DNA of 64,000 bases from Planctomycetota bacterium (GTDB lineage: Bacteria; Planctomycetota; Phycisphaerae; Phycisphaerales; UBA5793): contig JABFGK010000001.1 of NCBI GenBank assembly GCA_013112555.1, forward strand, positions 558,001-622,000, given 5' to 3'. Under the pieces are notes generated by a model. The model was not told the origin of the DNA and did no database searches. It was given only the letters and a program-made list of their open reading frames with translations. The position numbers were made by a program, and so were the translations under genes. How positions within the stretch are numbered: position 1 is the first letter of the stretch; every line of letters starts with the position of its first letter. This document shows positions 45,404 to 53,269 of this stretch, one piece after another.

Positions 45404-45916
45404 ATGATATTCCGCTTGTCACAACGGTTGAACGCCAAGATCAAGGCAGGCCAGCTGCAGGCAGCCCCAGTGGATGAGAATACGTTCGCCGATTGGTCGG
45501 CCCGGCTGTTTACCGTGGATCGTGTGCAGTACATCCTCCTGAGCAATACGGTCTCGCTCTACTCGGTCGTGATGCATGGGCGTGGGGTCACCAGTGAGAG
45601 CCTGTTCATCAGCCGTGCATTCGAAAGCATCCGTGAGTTCATGACAGCCGATGACATGGGCTTCCTCTACACGAACTGCATTGCTTCGTCTACTGATTCG
45701 GTGCGCTTCGCGAAGGCGTTTGATCGCAGAGTGACAGGCTCAATGAACGAGTTGGAAGCAACAGCCAGGCTGTATCAGGAGGCCGGAGAGTTGACTCCGT
45801 TTGATGTAGGATTCAAGCTCAACGAGACATTGCTCTCGGCGATCGGAACTCTGGAAACCCACGGCTATGCGACGCCACGCGAAGCGTTCATGCGGCTGCG
45901 AACATCAACTCAGTGA
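45404..45916 (+). CDS. DUF6933-like protein
   Basis: 170 residues from ATG 45404 (MIFRLSQRLNAKIKAGQLQAAPVDENTFADWSARLFTVDRVQYILLSNTVSLYSVVMHG). The opening matches the DUF6933 style: MIFRxTxKL, then WYAxLFxxxRxxxxLFTNExTLFS. The remainder is helical (FESIREFMTADDM, PREAFMRLRTS). Function unknown. It follows the pRiA4b-like gene by 73 bp; genes of both types are common passengers in accessory regions. Confidence 0.65.
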   Translation: MIFRLSQRLNAKIKAGQLQAAPVDENTFADWSARLFTVDRVQYILLSNTVSLYSVVMHGRGVTSESLFISRAFESIREFMTADDMGFLYTNCIASSTDSVRFAKAFDRRVTGSMNELEATARLYQEAGELTPFDVGFKLNETLLSAIGTLETHGYATPREAFMRLRTSTQ

Positions 45917-45921
45917 CCGCG

Positions 45922-46320
45922 TCATAGCGTGTAGTCGTGATGAGGATACGGGACGCTTTGCAGCACCCTCTCCATCACCCTCCCCTCCCAATCCCTGCCA
46001 GTCAGATCGTCCGGATACAGGAATAGGGCCGGGATGCCGTTGTCCCGGTACGCTGACTCCTTGATTCGAATGCTTCGCATGTAGTCCGGCACGTCAGGCA
46101 TGCCCGCGTACTCGATGACCATGCTGTTGTACTCCGGCAATGTGAAATCTGGTTTCCAGCAGCGGTAGGTGCCGTTGACCAGGAGGATCCTCGGTTGCTC
46201 GTGGTAGAAGGGGATGCTGTAACGGTCGAGCAGGCGTCCGATCTGGGCTTCGCCGCGTGATCGGTATGGTGGTTCATCCGGGCCAAGGCGGTCTTCCAAA
46301 CGAGGTGCGCCGACCATCAC
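45922..46320 (-). CDS. Small PD-(D/E)XK-type nuclease
   Basis: 132 residues. A minimal restriction-endonuclease-like fold: RSRGEAQIGRLLDRYSIPFYHEQP (helical Glu), YRCWKPDFTLPEYNSMVIEYAG (PDF-x-E core with Asp and Glu), then helix MRSIRIKESAYRDNGIPALFLYPDDL. The usual final Lys of the E-x-K motif is replaced (IEYAG), as in several DUF559/Vsr-like enzymes. The start overlaps the stop of the membrane/coiled-coil gene by 4 bp (ATGA), so the two are coupled and likely work together. Confidence 0.72.
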   Translation of the reverse strand: MMVGAPRLEDRLGPDEPPYRSRGEAQIGRLLDRYSIPFYHEQPRILLVNGTYRCWKPDFTLPEYNSMVIEYAGMPDVPDYMRSIRIKESAYRDNGIPALFLYPDDLTGRDWEGRVMERVLQSVPYPHHDYTL

Positions 46321-47465
46321 GCACGGCTCACCTCCTGTGCCTGGAGTGCGACCTTGCGAGCTGCTCTGGTGAGTTTCTCCTCGGTCCGCTCGATGATCTT
46401 GAGCAGGTGAGCATTGTGTTTCTGCAACCGTTCAGCCCGCTTGAGCAGATCTTCGACCTTCTGATACTCATACTGGCGTGCGGCTCGCTCAGCCTCGGCT
46501 GTGAGCAGCCGGATCCGTTTCTCGAACTCGGCAACTGAACGATCGAGCCGCTCAAGTCTCTGGTCAATGCCGACCATTTCGCGATATGCTGCACGGAGAT
46601 CCTGGGATGCCCGTTTCCGTGCCGATGAAGGCAGTTGCTCACAGAGCGTTTTGGTTTCTTCCAGCTTGGCGACATGGCCCTTCCTGATTCGGTATGCCTT
46701 GGCTCGCAACTGTGCCAATCGGTCCGTGAGCCAGCCTTCGGCCGGCAGCAATCTGCGGATCTGGCGGACGAAGTCAACACGCTCTGTATCCGGAGGGTCA
46801 CTCCTGCTCAGGAACTCTGATGACCGTCTCAGGATCTTCAGGTCACGCCAGAGCCTGCGACCGAGCCGTCTGTCTGTGTCAATCTCTTTGATGTCACTAT
46901 ACATTGATCGTTGCTCTGCACGAGCGGGTGTCTGCGCGACGGTGCGGTCTGGAATGGGCAAGCGGTGAGACCAGGAGTGCTCGGCAAACGTCTCTGGCGG
47001 GCAGTATCGATGATGATGAATGAGGAACGCGATGATCCCGAAGACCAGTGCCAGCAGGAACACGGAGCCCACGGTTTCTGCAGGGGCAGGCAGTCCCAGG
47101 CCGAGCACCCAGAGGATCAGCAGGCAGATAGCAAGCGCAATCGCCACTCCTGCAAATGATCCGCCTTGGTGCCGAATGGCCTGAAAGAGAACGAGCGCGA
47201 GCATGATGACGGCAAAGATGATTGCGACAGGTCCGAGGTCTCGTATTGAGTAGCCGTGCTGACTCTCCCACCAGACGAGCCCGGTTGAAAGAGCCAGGCC
47301 GAGTGCAATCGCCATGGCAGCAGCGGTCCGGCCTCGATCAAACCGCTTTCCGAGCACCGCATAGATCAGTGCAGTGAAGAAGGTGAATGCCAGCATGAAG
47401 TCTGGCAGCAGCGTGTGGAAGAGGCCTGCAAACAGGCCCCAGTCCGGGAACGTGAATCGGTTCAT
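46317..47465 (-). CDS. Membrane protein with long C-terminal coiled coil
   Basis: 382 residues from ATG 47465 (MNRFTFPDWGLFAGLFHTLLPDFML); the frame reaches 47561. About five TM helices occupy residues 10-165 (FMLAFTFFTALIYAVLG, AAAMAIALGLALSTGLVWW, GPVAIIFAVIMLALVLF, AGVAIALAICLLILWVLGLGLP, GSVFLLALVFGIIAFLIH). A cytoplasmic basic coiled coil follows (IRRLLPAEGWLTDRLAQLRAKAYRIRKGHVAKLEE, LDRSVAEFEKRIRLLTAEAERAARQYEYQKVEDLLKRAERL). Unknown family. Coupled to a PD-(D/E)XK protein. The membrane-sensor plus nuclease pattern is typical of abortive defence pairs, but here it is inference. Confidence 0.65.
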   Translation of the reverse strand: MNRFTFPDWGLFAGLFHTLLPDFMLAFTFFTALIYAVLGKRFDRGRTAAAMAIALGLALSTGLVWWESQHGYSIRDLGPVAIIFAVIMLALVLFQAIRHQGGSFAGVAIALAICLLILWVLGLGLPAPAETVGSVFLLALVFGIIAFLIHHHRYCPPETFAEHSWSHRLPIPDRTVAQTPARAEQRSMYSDIKEIDTDRRLGRRLWRDLKILRRSSEFLSRSDPPDTERVDFVRQIRRLLPAEGWLTDRLAQLRAKAYRIRKGHVAKLEETKTLCEQLPSSARKRASQDLRAAYREMVGIDQRLERLDRSVAEFEKRIRLLTAEAERAARQYEYQKVEDLLKRAERLQKHNAHLLKIIERTEEKLTRAARKVALQAQEVSRA

Positions 47466-47477
47466 ACGGTACCTGAA

Positions 47478-47610
47478 GAGGCCTGAATATATAAATGTTG
47501 CGCTGGGAAGCCTGGGTTCGGGACAGCTGAGGTGTGCATACATATCTATTCCAGCGTGCAAATACTGAATGCACTCGCCAGTGGTAACGAGGCTTTATAT
47601 ATGAGGCCTC
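47478..47610. promoter_or_regulatory. Divergent control region with inverted AT-rich motif at both edges
   Basis: GAGGCCTGAATATATAAA (47478-47495) and its near-mirror TTTATATATGAGGCCTC (47594-47610) face each other across about 100 bp between two divergent genes. Each lies 13-30 bp from a start. The AT cores could serve as promoter or operator elements shared by both operons. Confidence 0.45.
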
Positions 47611-47638
47611 GCCAATATAGTCCATGAGGTGATACTGA

Positions 47639-47899
47639 ATGGAATCAAACGCACCGGAATGTCAATCCTGCGGCTCAAACCAACTGATCCGAAAGGGATT
47701 CCGGAAGACCAAGACACTGGGTAAACGCCAGATCTGGAGATGCAAGGCCTGTGGAAGGAAGTTCACTCCGGAGGATCAGAGCACGGGACCAAAACTGGCA
47801 GTGGCCGAGTCCACACCCTCCGCTACATGCGACCCCGCAATCATCGATGCACCACAATCGGGTGAGGGAGACAATGAACATCGTAGTAATGGCCTTTGA
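47639..47899 (+). CDS. Zinc-ribbon protein with InsA-like N-terminus
   Basis: 86 residues. The first 45 form a four-Cys ribbon: CQSCGSNQLIRKGFRKTKTLGKRQIWRCKACGRKFTPE. This matches the zinc-binding N-terminus of IS1 InsA-type and similar HTH proteins that contact DNA. The remainder is low-complexity, and no HTH follows, so it is not a transposase on its own. It overlaps the next gene by 26 bp. As first gene of a plus operon it may be a regulator or targeting subunit. Confidence 0.6.
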   Translation: MESNAPECQSCGSNQLIRKGFRKTKTLGKRQIWRCKACGRKFTPEDQSTGPKLAVAESTPSATCDPAIIDAPQSGEGDNEHRSNGL

Positions 47900-48608
47900 A
47901 CTGGCTGCACTGGTACAGGAGTATGTGAATCGGGTTCGGCGATTCTACTACGAGGTCATGCTGTGGGATCGAGCGTGTCCGAAATGCGCAGGCAGAGTAC
48001 TGAGGGCAGTAGGGGAGGGCCGGTGCCAGTGCTCGGAGTGTGGCCATGAGTTTGACCCAGTGATTGCATTCCAGACCTGCACGGAATGTGGCGGAAGTGT
48101 GCGGCTTCGTGTCTCGCGATACCGGTGCAGTGTCTGTGGAAGCGATGTCAGATCTCTGTTTCATTTCGATGCCCGGGTCTTTGACGCAACGTATTTCAGA
48201 CAGAAGATGGCAGAGCACCGGGTCAGGAAGAAGCAGTACAGGACATGTGTGGCTAATGCAGAGCCGGTGCCGCGGTCCATGCCTGTCGGTGGCTTGCCGA
48301 TCGACTTGGATTCCTCACCAGGCCTCGCGAATGCACTGGACGATCTGGTTGGCTGTGATATTCAGCAGGCAACGTTTCTGGCCGGCTGCTTCCCTCGCTT
48401 TGACCTGAGTCGCTATCAGAGCCATATCCAGGCCCAATTGGACCAGTTCGAAGTTTCCTTTGACGAGATACCTGTATTGGAACAAAACGCCAGATTGGAC
48501 CGGATCTGGCGCTTCATAGCCATCATCTTCATGGCCCATGCCAGGCTGATCGATATCCAGCAGGATGGGCACATGATCACACTGGTGAATCTGCATGAAG
48601 CTCACTGA
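47874..48608 (+). CDS. Protein with two zinc ribbons and a helical C-terminal domain
   Basis: 244 residues from ATG 47874 (GAGGGAG upstream). Residues 35-105 hold paired CxxC motifs: CPKCAGRVLRAVGEGRCQCSECG and CTECGGSVRLRVSRYRCSVCG. A 135-residue helical domain follows (LANALDDLVGCDIQQATFLAG, LSRYQSHIQAQLDQFEVSFDEIPVLEQNARLDRIWRFIAIIFMAHARLIDI). No known family. It overlaps both its neighbours, so it is in an operon with the nuclease genes. Confidence 0.6.
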   Translation: MNIVVMAFELAALVQEYVNRVRRFYYEVMLWDRACPKCAGRVLRAVGEGRCQCSECGHEFDPVIAFQTCTECGGSVRLRVSRYRCSVCGSDVRSLFHFDARVFDATYFRQKMAEHRVRKKQYRTCVANAEPVPRSMPVGGLPIDLDSSPGLANALDDLVGCDIQQATFLAGCFPRFDLSRYQSHIQAQLDQFEVSFDEIPVLEQNARLDRIWRFIAIIFMAHARLIDIQQDGHMITLVNLHEAH

Positions 48609-48954
48609 AAAGGACTTGGAGTTCCTGAGGCAGTTGCAACAGCTCATGCAGTCGCGGGACCTGGAAGTCCAGCTGAAGTGCGGCAAACCCAGCCACATGG
48701 TGCTTACCGGCACCTACGGCGGCAAGATCCACAAGACATTTCATGTGACACGACAGGGCGTCAGATGGCGGTTCCAGAGGATCTTCAACGACATGTACGT
48801 CTCAGCCTTCATGACCATCCTGACCATCGAGCGGACATTTGGAAGCGGGCTGCGAGAGCACGCGGTCAGGATCAGCAAGGAGCGATATGAACTGCGACAT
48901 GAGATGGGGCTTGGGGGCAGGATACAGCATGCTTGCCACGGTGATTCAGATTGA
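48595..48954 (+). CDS. Small basic protein of unknown function
   Basis: 119 residues (MKLTEKDLEFLRQLQQLMQSRDLEVQLKCGKPSHMVLTGTYGGKIHKTFHVTRQGVRWRFQRIFNDMYVSAF). A helix-beta-helix layout with many basic residues suggests nucleic-acid binding. Overlaps the upstream gene by 14 bp and the next by 4 bp (TTGA), a tightly coupled operon. No family recognised. Confidence 0.55.
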   Translation: MKLTEKDLEFLRQLQQLMQSRDLEVQLKCGKPSHMVLTGTYGGKIHKTFHVTRQGVRWRFQRIFNDMYVSAFMTILTIERTFGSGLREHAVRISKERYELRHEMGLGGRIQHACHGDSD

Positions 48955-49373
48955 AAGATGCCACTCCGTGCAGGATCTTATTCTCTCATGGCAAGATCCG
49001 TCATGTTCATGATCTGGTTGACATTGTTGAACTTCTGTTTCCCGGCAACATGAATCAGCAGCATGCGGCAGCCCGGATTCTGCTGGCGCTCAAAGGCCAG
49101 AGCGGTCTGGTCTCATCGTTGTCCCATCTGCAGGGGCAGTACGGTGTCTCAAGGCGCACACTGGAGCGAACACGAGCCAAACTGGCACGGCTCGGCCTGA
49201 TCGAGCACCATACCTGGATGAACTCGAACTTCCCTGGTCAGTCTGGATGGAGACTCTCCACCAGATTCACTGCCTCGCTTCGCCAACTGGCGAACAAGGT
49301 CGATGAATGGAGGATGGACTCAAGCCCCGGGAGGAAGGAGAAGGATGAGCGGCTGGTGGGTCTGCTGGGCTGA
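48951..49373 (+). CDS. Winged-helix DNA-binding protein
   Basis: 140 residues from TTG 48951; ATG 49050 is another possibility. A wHTH is seen at about residues 33-90: AAARILLALKGQSGLVSSLSHLQGQYGVSRRTLERTRAKLARLGLIEHHTWM. It has the recognition helix VSRRTLERTRAKL and a wing ending GWRLSTRFTASLRQLANKVDEW. Probably a transcriptional regulator or targeting subunit of this operon. The last gene of the set, a large nuclease, starts 242 bp downstream. Confidence 0.65.
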   Translation: MKDATPCRILFSHGKIRHVHDLVDIVELLFPGNMNQQHAAARILLALKGQSGLVSSLSHLQGQYGVSRRTLERTRAKLARLGLIEHHTWMNSNFPGQSGWRLSTRFTASLRQLANKVDEWRMDSSPGRKEKDERLVGLLG

Positions 49374-49615
49374 ATTGCCGGTTGTAGGACTTTTCAAAAC
49401 ACCAGGCATGTGCCCTTGCACACGATTCCGATTTCGATATTCTGGACATGTGTCGTCATGCCTGCGGGCAGGCGGCACAAACCAGATTGCCCGTGGTCGA
49501 GTTGTTCAGGCCACGGGCTGTTTTTCTGTCAGTCCAGATTGCAGAGCAATCCTACGATCGGGCATGCATCTTACCAGACAGGCCATTCAGCATTGATCCA
49601 CGGCAGGAGGATCCG

Positions 49616-51394
49616 GTGGATTCAGTAGATCCGGCACAGCTCGACCCGGTTATTGCCTGTGCCAATGACATTCGTGTTCATCTTGAGGATCTGGCTCGTT
49701 CAAAGGCGGGCCAAGTGCATTTCCGACCTGCGGCATCAGGGGTGACAATGGTCGGCCTGTTGCCAGATCGGCCGCAACGAGGGAAGGGGGGTCTTTCGGC
49801 GGCCAGGTTGCAGGAATCGTTTGATGAGAAGTTACGCGGATACTGCGTTAACATTTCTCAAGGCCGTCCGACTCCTGAAAAACTGCTCCAGTCATTCCTG
49901 ATCGCCGATGCCTATCGCAATCATCGTCACATGGCAGCATTTGCCTCCTCTACCGGGGGTCATGATTCCTTCAAAGATGTCCGGTTCATCACGGATGAGT
50001 TGTGCATCACTTCCGGTTCACTGAAGATGGTGTGTGATCTACTGGCCGTCCGACCACTGGAAAACGGCCACTGCCCGATGCTGATTGAGCTCAAGTCGGC
50101 CCGTCACATGAAGCGTCTTGTCGAACAGATCGACGGTTTTACCCAGATCTTGAATCAATGCCGAGACAAGTTTGAGGCCCTATATACTGCTGTGCTGGGT
50201 GAGGATATCACATTTGTCTGTGAGCCGGAGCGTTGGCTGGTTTGGCCTGGGAAGTGCGAGGGAGCCGACAGACGGGAAGCAGAGCTTCTGGAGCAGCGGA
50301 TCGGCGTGATCCAGTATCAGCAGGACGATACAGCATCCTTCACATTTCATGTCGGTCGCTCTCCTAACCAGTTGAGCAAGACTTCCGGCCCTTCCGATCA
50401 ACGCCATTCTCCTTCACAGTCCAAGGCAGCCGGCTCAGGGCGAGGCGATATGCCATTCGGGCCACAATCCTCTGGCGACCCTCCCTATACAGCCAGAATG
50501 CGGTTCCATCAGAGCTGGTACCGGCACACCGTGCTGGGAGTGCAGCCCGGGACCGGGCCTGGCTCAAAGAGCAAACGGGTGTATGGGAACATGCTCACGC
50601 GCGAAGCCGGCCAGAGTGGACTCAACTTCTTGGACGAAGGAATACATCAGCAGGCAAGACAGCGTCTACGTGATGAGAGCGGAGCCGTGGAGGAATACAG
50701 GCTGTTGCACAACATGCTGTCGAGTCAGCCCATGTGTTTCAATCTGTTTGGACTGATGATTGATGATTTGGATTTCGCGACGCGCGTCTTTCGACAGGTC
50801 ATGCCACATGCGGTTGATGAGGTCACTGGCATTCGTATCGAGCATGCCCCTGAGCCACGAAATGAATACCTGTGTGACAGGTCAGCCTTTGATGCATACG
50901 TGGAGTTTGAGCACCTGGATCGGACTCGGGCATTCGTAGGCATCGAGACGAAACTCACTGAGCCGTTCAGCCAGAAGGCCTACGACATACCGTCCTACCG
51001 ATATTGGACTGAGTTGCCGGATTCTCCATGGCCTGAAGAATCCTGGCCCAGCCTCTCTGCTGTTCAGTACAACCAACTGTGGCGCAATCATCTCCTGGCA
51101 ATTGCCATGCGTGATCACAAGCAGTCTTCCTTCAGGCATGGGTATCACATGTTGATCGCACCGAGCGAGGATGAACAGTGCTGGTGTGCGGTTCGCCAGT
51201 ATCAGAAGCTGCTGAAGAAGGGTGACGGGACCTTCCTAGCTGTGCCTCTGGATCGATTTATTTCGATGATCGATCATGTGGTCAGCAGCAAGAAGGAGCG
51301 TGCATGGTACTCGTCGTTCAGGAAACGCTACCTGGACCTCGATGCCAGTGGGGCGGATTGGCAGGCTTTGGAGGAGCAGCAAATCAGCCAGTAA
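49616..51394 (+). CDS. PGN_0703-like nuclease with an added N-terminal nuclease-like domain
   Basis: 592 residues from GTG 49616, which sits behind CAGGAGG; the frame extends up to 49448 but lacks a ribosome site there. The C-terminal half reads like the PGN_0703 family: FHQSWYRHTVLGVQPGTGP, YGNMLTREAGQSGLNFL, YRLLHNMLSSQPMCFNLFG. Its PD-(D/E)XK core is FDAYVEF ... FVGIETKLTEPFS (Asp426, Glu444, Lys446). The N-terminal half has its own Asp...E-x-K (VCDLLAVRPL ... MLIELKSARHMKRL; Asp141, Glu158, Lys160), so two nuclease-like domains are fused. PGN_0703 proteins are annotated as putative restriction endonucleases. With the zinc-ribbon and wHTH genes upstream, a defence operon is a good hypothesis. 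Confidence 0.8.
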   Translation: MDSVDPAQLDPVIACANDIRVHLEDLARSKAGQVHFRPAASGVTMVGLLPDRPQRGKGGLSAARLQESFDEKLRGYCVNISQGRPTPEKLLQSFLIADAYRNHRHMAAFASSTGGHDSFKDVRFITDELCITSGSLKMVCDLLAVRPLENGHCPMLIELKSARHMKRLVEQIDGFTQILNQCRDKFEALYTAVLGEDITFVCEPERWLVWPGKCEGADRREAELLEQRIGVIQYQQDDTASFTFHVGRSPNQLSKTSGPSDQRHSPSQSKAAGSGRGDMPFGPQSSGDPPYTARMRFHQSWYRHTVLGVQPGTGPGSKSKRVYGNMLTREAGQSGLNFLDEGIHQQARQRLRDESGAVEEYRLLHNMLSSQPMCFNLFGLMIDDLDFATRVFRQVMPHAVDEVTGIRIEHAPEPRNEYLCDRSAFDAYVEFEHLDRTRAFVGIETKLTEPFSQKAYDIPSYRYWTELPDSPWPEESWPSLSAVQYNQLWRNHLLAIAMRDHKQSSFRHGYHMLIAPSEDEQCWCAVRQYQKLLKKGDGTFLAVPLDRFISMIDHVVSSKKERAWYSSFRKRYLDLDASGADWQALEEQQISQ

Positions 51395-51686
51395 ATGAAG
51401 GATTTGCACGATTCTTGACGACAATCGATACTCCCATCACCTGTTCGGCGCGGGGGTCAATTGTAAAGGGAAACGCCCTCCGAAACTGATGTGTTCAATT
51501 TCCGAATGGGCCCATCCTTTGCAGCCCCTTTGGCCATGAATGGGGGGTGTCGCACACATAAGAGCCGTATTGACCAGGTTTTCGGTGCACGGCGATTTGC
51601 TGAGACGCGGGGCTCAGGCGTTTTAACAGCGAGGCCTATCCCGGGTCTCCCGGCGGAGGGTGGATTTGGGGGTGAAAGGGGGTGTC
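51395..51686. other. Gap with no supported gene
   Basis: Separates the nuclease gene from the convergent secreted-protein gene. G-rich runs near 51655-51690 but no clear hairpin. Nothing else recognised. Confidence 0.4.
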
Positions 51687-52715
51687 TCAGTTGACCCACG
51701 TCGCGACGACATTGGACTTCAAATCAAACTGAGCCGCCTGAAGCCAGACATCCTTGCCCCGCGCGTTCTTGGGGATCGGGAGTGTCCAACTGACCGAACC
51801 CTTCTCGTCCGTGTTCTTCGGGTTGCCCGCCTGTATGGGGCTATCGATATCAAGTGTGATATTCAGAGGGGGTACGTAGAACTCACCGAACCCGGTCAGA
51901 CTGTACGCGAGGACAGTTCGCTGGGAGGGCTCTGCACCAGTGACGTCAAATTGCCCCTTCTGACCGCCGATCAAGGTTCCGACTGCAAGATCGAAGTCTG
52001 GTGAAGGAAGAGAGATCTCACCTCCGCTATAGGCCCCACATTGATATGTCATCAGCAGATTTCCTGCCTTGTCATACTGCTGATTCTCGTTGATCGATGT
52101 GTTGTTCAGCCAGAGCGTGTCGCCAGCCGGATCCCATGCCAAGGCAGCGAGCGCACTGTCAAAGCCGACAGAGAACTCAGATACAAGCTCCCCTGACATG
52201 TCCCACTGTCTGACTCGTCCGTCGCCCCACCCGCAGGTCCAGAGTGTCTGGTTGTTCCCGTCCCACGTAATACCATAAACGGGGTGATTCTCGTGGTCAG
52301 CTCGAAAGAGAAACCTCCCATTGGTGTAATCCTTGTCCCATACCCAAACCTCACCTTGGGTGGCAAAGTCGACAGTGTAGACATTTGTTCCATCGAAGCC
52401 GGCATCAAATACCATCTGGCCATTGTTGTCGAAGTGGTAGAGAGTTCCGGTTGGATTCCCAGCTAAATCGTACTCGGCTCCATCATCAAACCCATCAGCA
52501 AAGAAGCTGGCCTGCCGGATGAAGTCTCCATCCACATAGATGATCTGCTCGTGTCCACTGTCAGTTGCCCACTCAAAGTTGTACTGCTCGATGCCACCCT
52601 GCCATGCGCGCGTGAAGCCGTGATCTGTATTGTCGGTAGTGAAGTACACACTTGTCTGACCGGAAGTTGAGGTAGTTAGGGCAGCGCACACGCATACAGT
52701 CAGGTAGATTCGCAT
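51687..52715 (-). CDS. Secreted beta-propeller-like protein
   Basis: 342 residues from ATG 52715 behind GGAGGG. Signal peptide MRIYLTVCVCAALTTSTSG. Repeats of about 45-50 residues have Trp/Asp-rich strands: GEVWVWDKDYTNGRFLFRADHENHPVYGITWDGNNQTLWTCGWGDGRVRQWDMSGELVSEFSVGFDSALAALAWDPAGDTLWLNNTS. These imply a propeller outside the membrane. The last 60 residues (NITLDIDSPIQAGNPKNTDEKGSVSWTLPIPKNARGKDVWLQAAQFDLKSNVVATWV) form the common terminal beta domain of planctomycete exported proteins. It has no clear link to the defence genes around it. Confidence 0.7.
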   Translation of the reverse strand: MRIYLTVCVCAALTTSTSGQTSVYFTTDNTDHGFTRAWQGGIEQYNFEWATDSGHEQIIYVDGDFIRQASFFADGFDDGAEYDLAGNPTGTLYHFDNNGQMVFDAGFDGTNVYTVDFATQGEVWVWDKDYTNGRFLFRADHENHPVYGITWDGNNQTLWTCGWGDGRVRQWDMSGELVSEFSVGFDSALAALAWDPAGDTLWLNNTSINENQQYDKAGNLLMTYQCGAYSGGEISLPSPDFDLAVGTLIGGQKGQFDVTGAEPSQRTVLAYSLTGFGEFYVPPLNITLDIDSPIQAGNPKNTDEKGSVSWTLPIPKNARGKDVWLQAAQFDLKSNVVATWVN

Positions 52716-52924
52716 GACGATTCCCTCCTTCAAGGAAGCGGCCCATCGAATGTCAGCCCGCCCGGCGGCCCGGAAGTGGACCTCGGTTCATCATACAGAC
52801 TGTGACCGCTTGTGACAATCCCTGCCACGCTGTGTCAGGCTCGATGGTGCCTGATCGCTGCCAATCAAGTGAGTTAGAATGAGCCAGCCAAAGCGCATTT
52901 GCCTGTCGGTAACCGGGAGTACTC

Positions 52925-53185
52925 ATGAATACCGCCACTGAAACACCGTTGCCCCCCGACACAACGACGCTATCGGACGTGGGTGATCCTGTCCCCGCAT
53001 CGACCACTGCTGGTTCCGGCCCGGACCGCTGGCGGGACGCCCTGCTCAAGCACAACTGGGATGTCTTCCGGGAGTTCGAAGTGCTCATCGCGCTGGCCAA
53101 ATCTCGGGATCCGAGCGTGGCCCCTCAGGCGATGGAGATGCTGCGATCCATATGCAGGCACGGCCGAGCACGTGCCAGTCAGTGA
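52925..53185 (+). CDS. Small protein of unknown function
   Basis: 86 residues from ATG 52925 with GGGAG upstream. A polar Thr/Pro-rich start (TATETPLPPDTTTLSDVG) is followed by an amphipathic helical part (WRDALLKHNWDVFREFEVLIALAKSRDPSVAPQAMEMLRSICRHG). No family known. It lies 85 bp left of the CRISPR array on the strand opposite to the array transcript. Confidence 0.5.
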   Translation: MNTATETPLPPDTTTLSDVGDPVPASTTAGSGPDRWRDALLKHNWDVFREFEVLIALAKSRDPSVAPQAMEMLRSICRHGRARASQ

Positions 53186-53269
53186 CACTGAGCTGTCCAC
53201 GGCATGCGTGTGATATCGTTACCACACTCGGTACAAGCCGGACTCGACCCGATCGGGCATGCGCGTTTG

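Noticed and set aside
53186..53269. Possible leader at the left side of the array
   Set aside because: The sequence is not A/T-rich, and the repeat orientation and position of cas2 put the leader on the right side.
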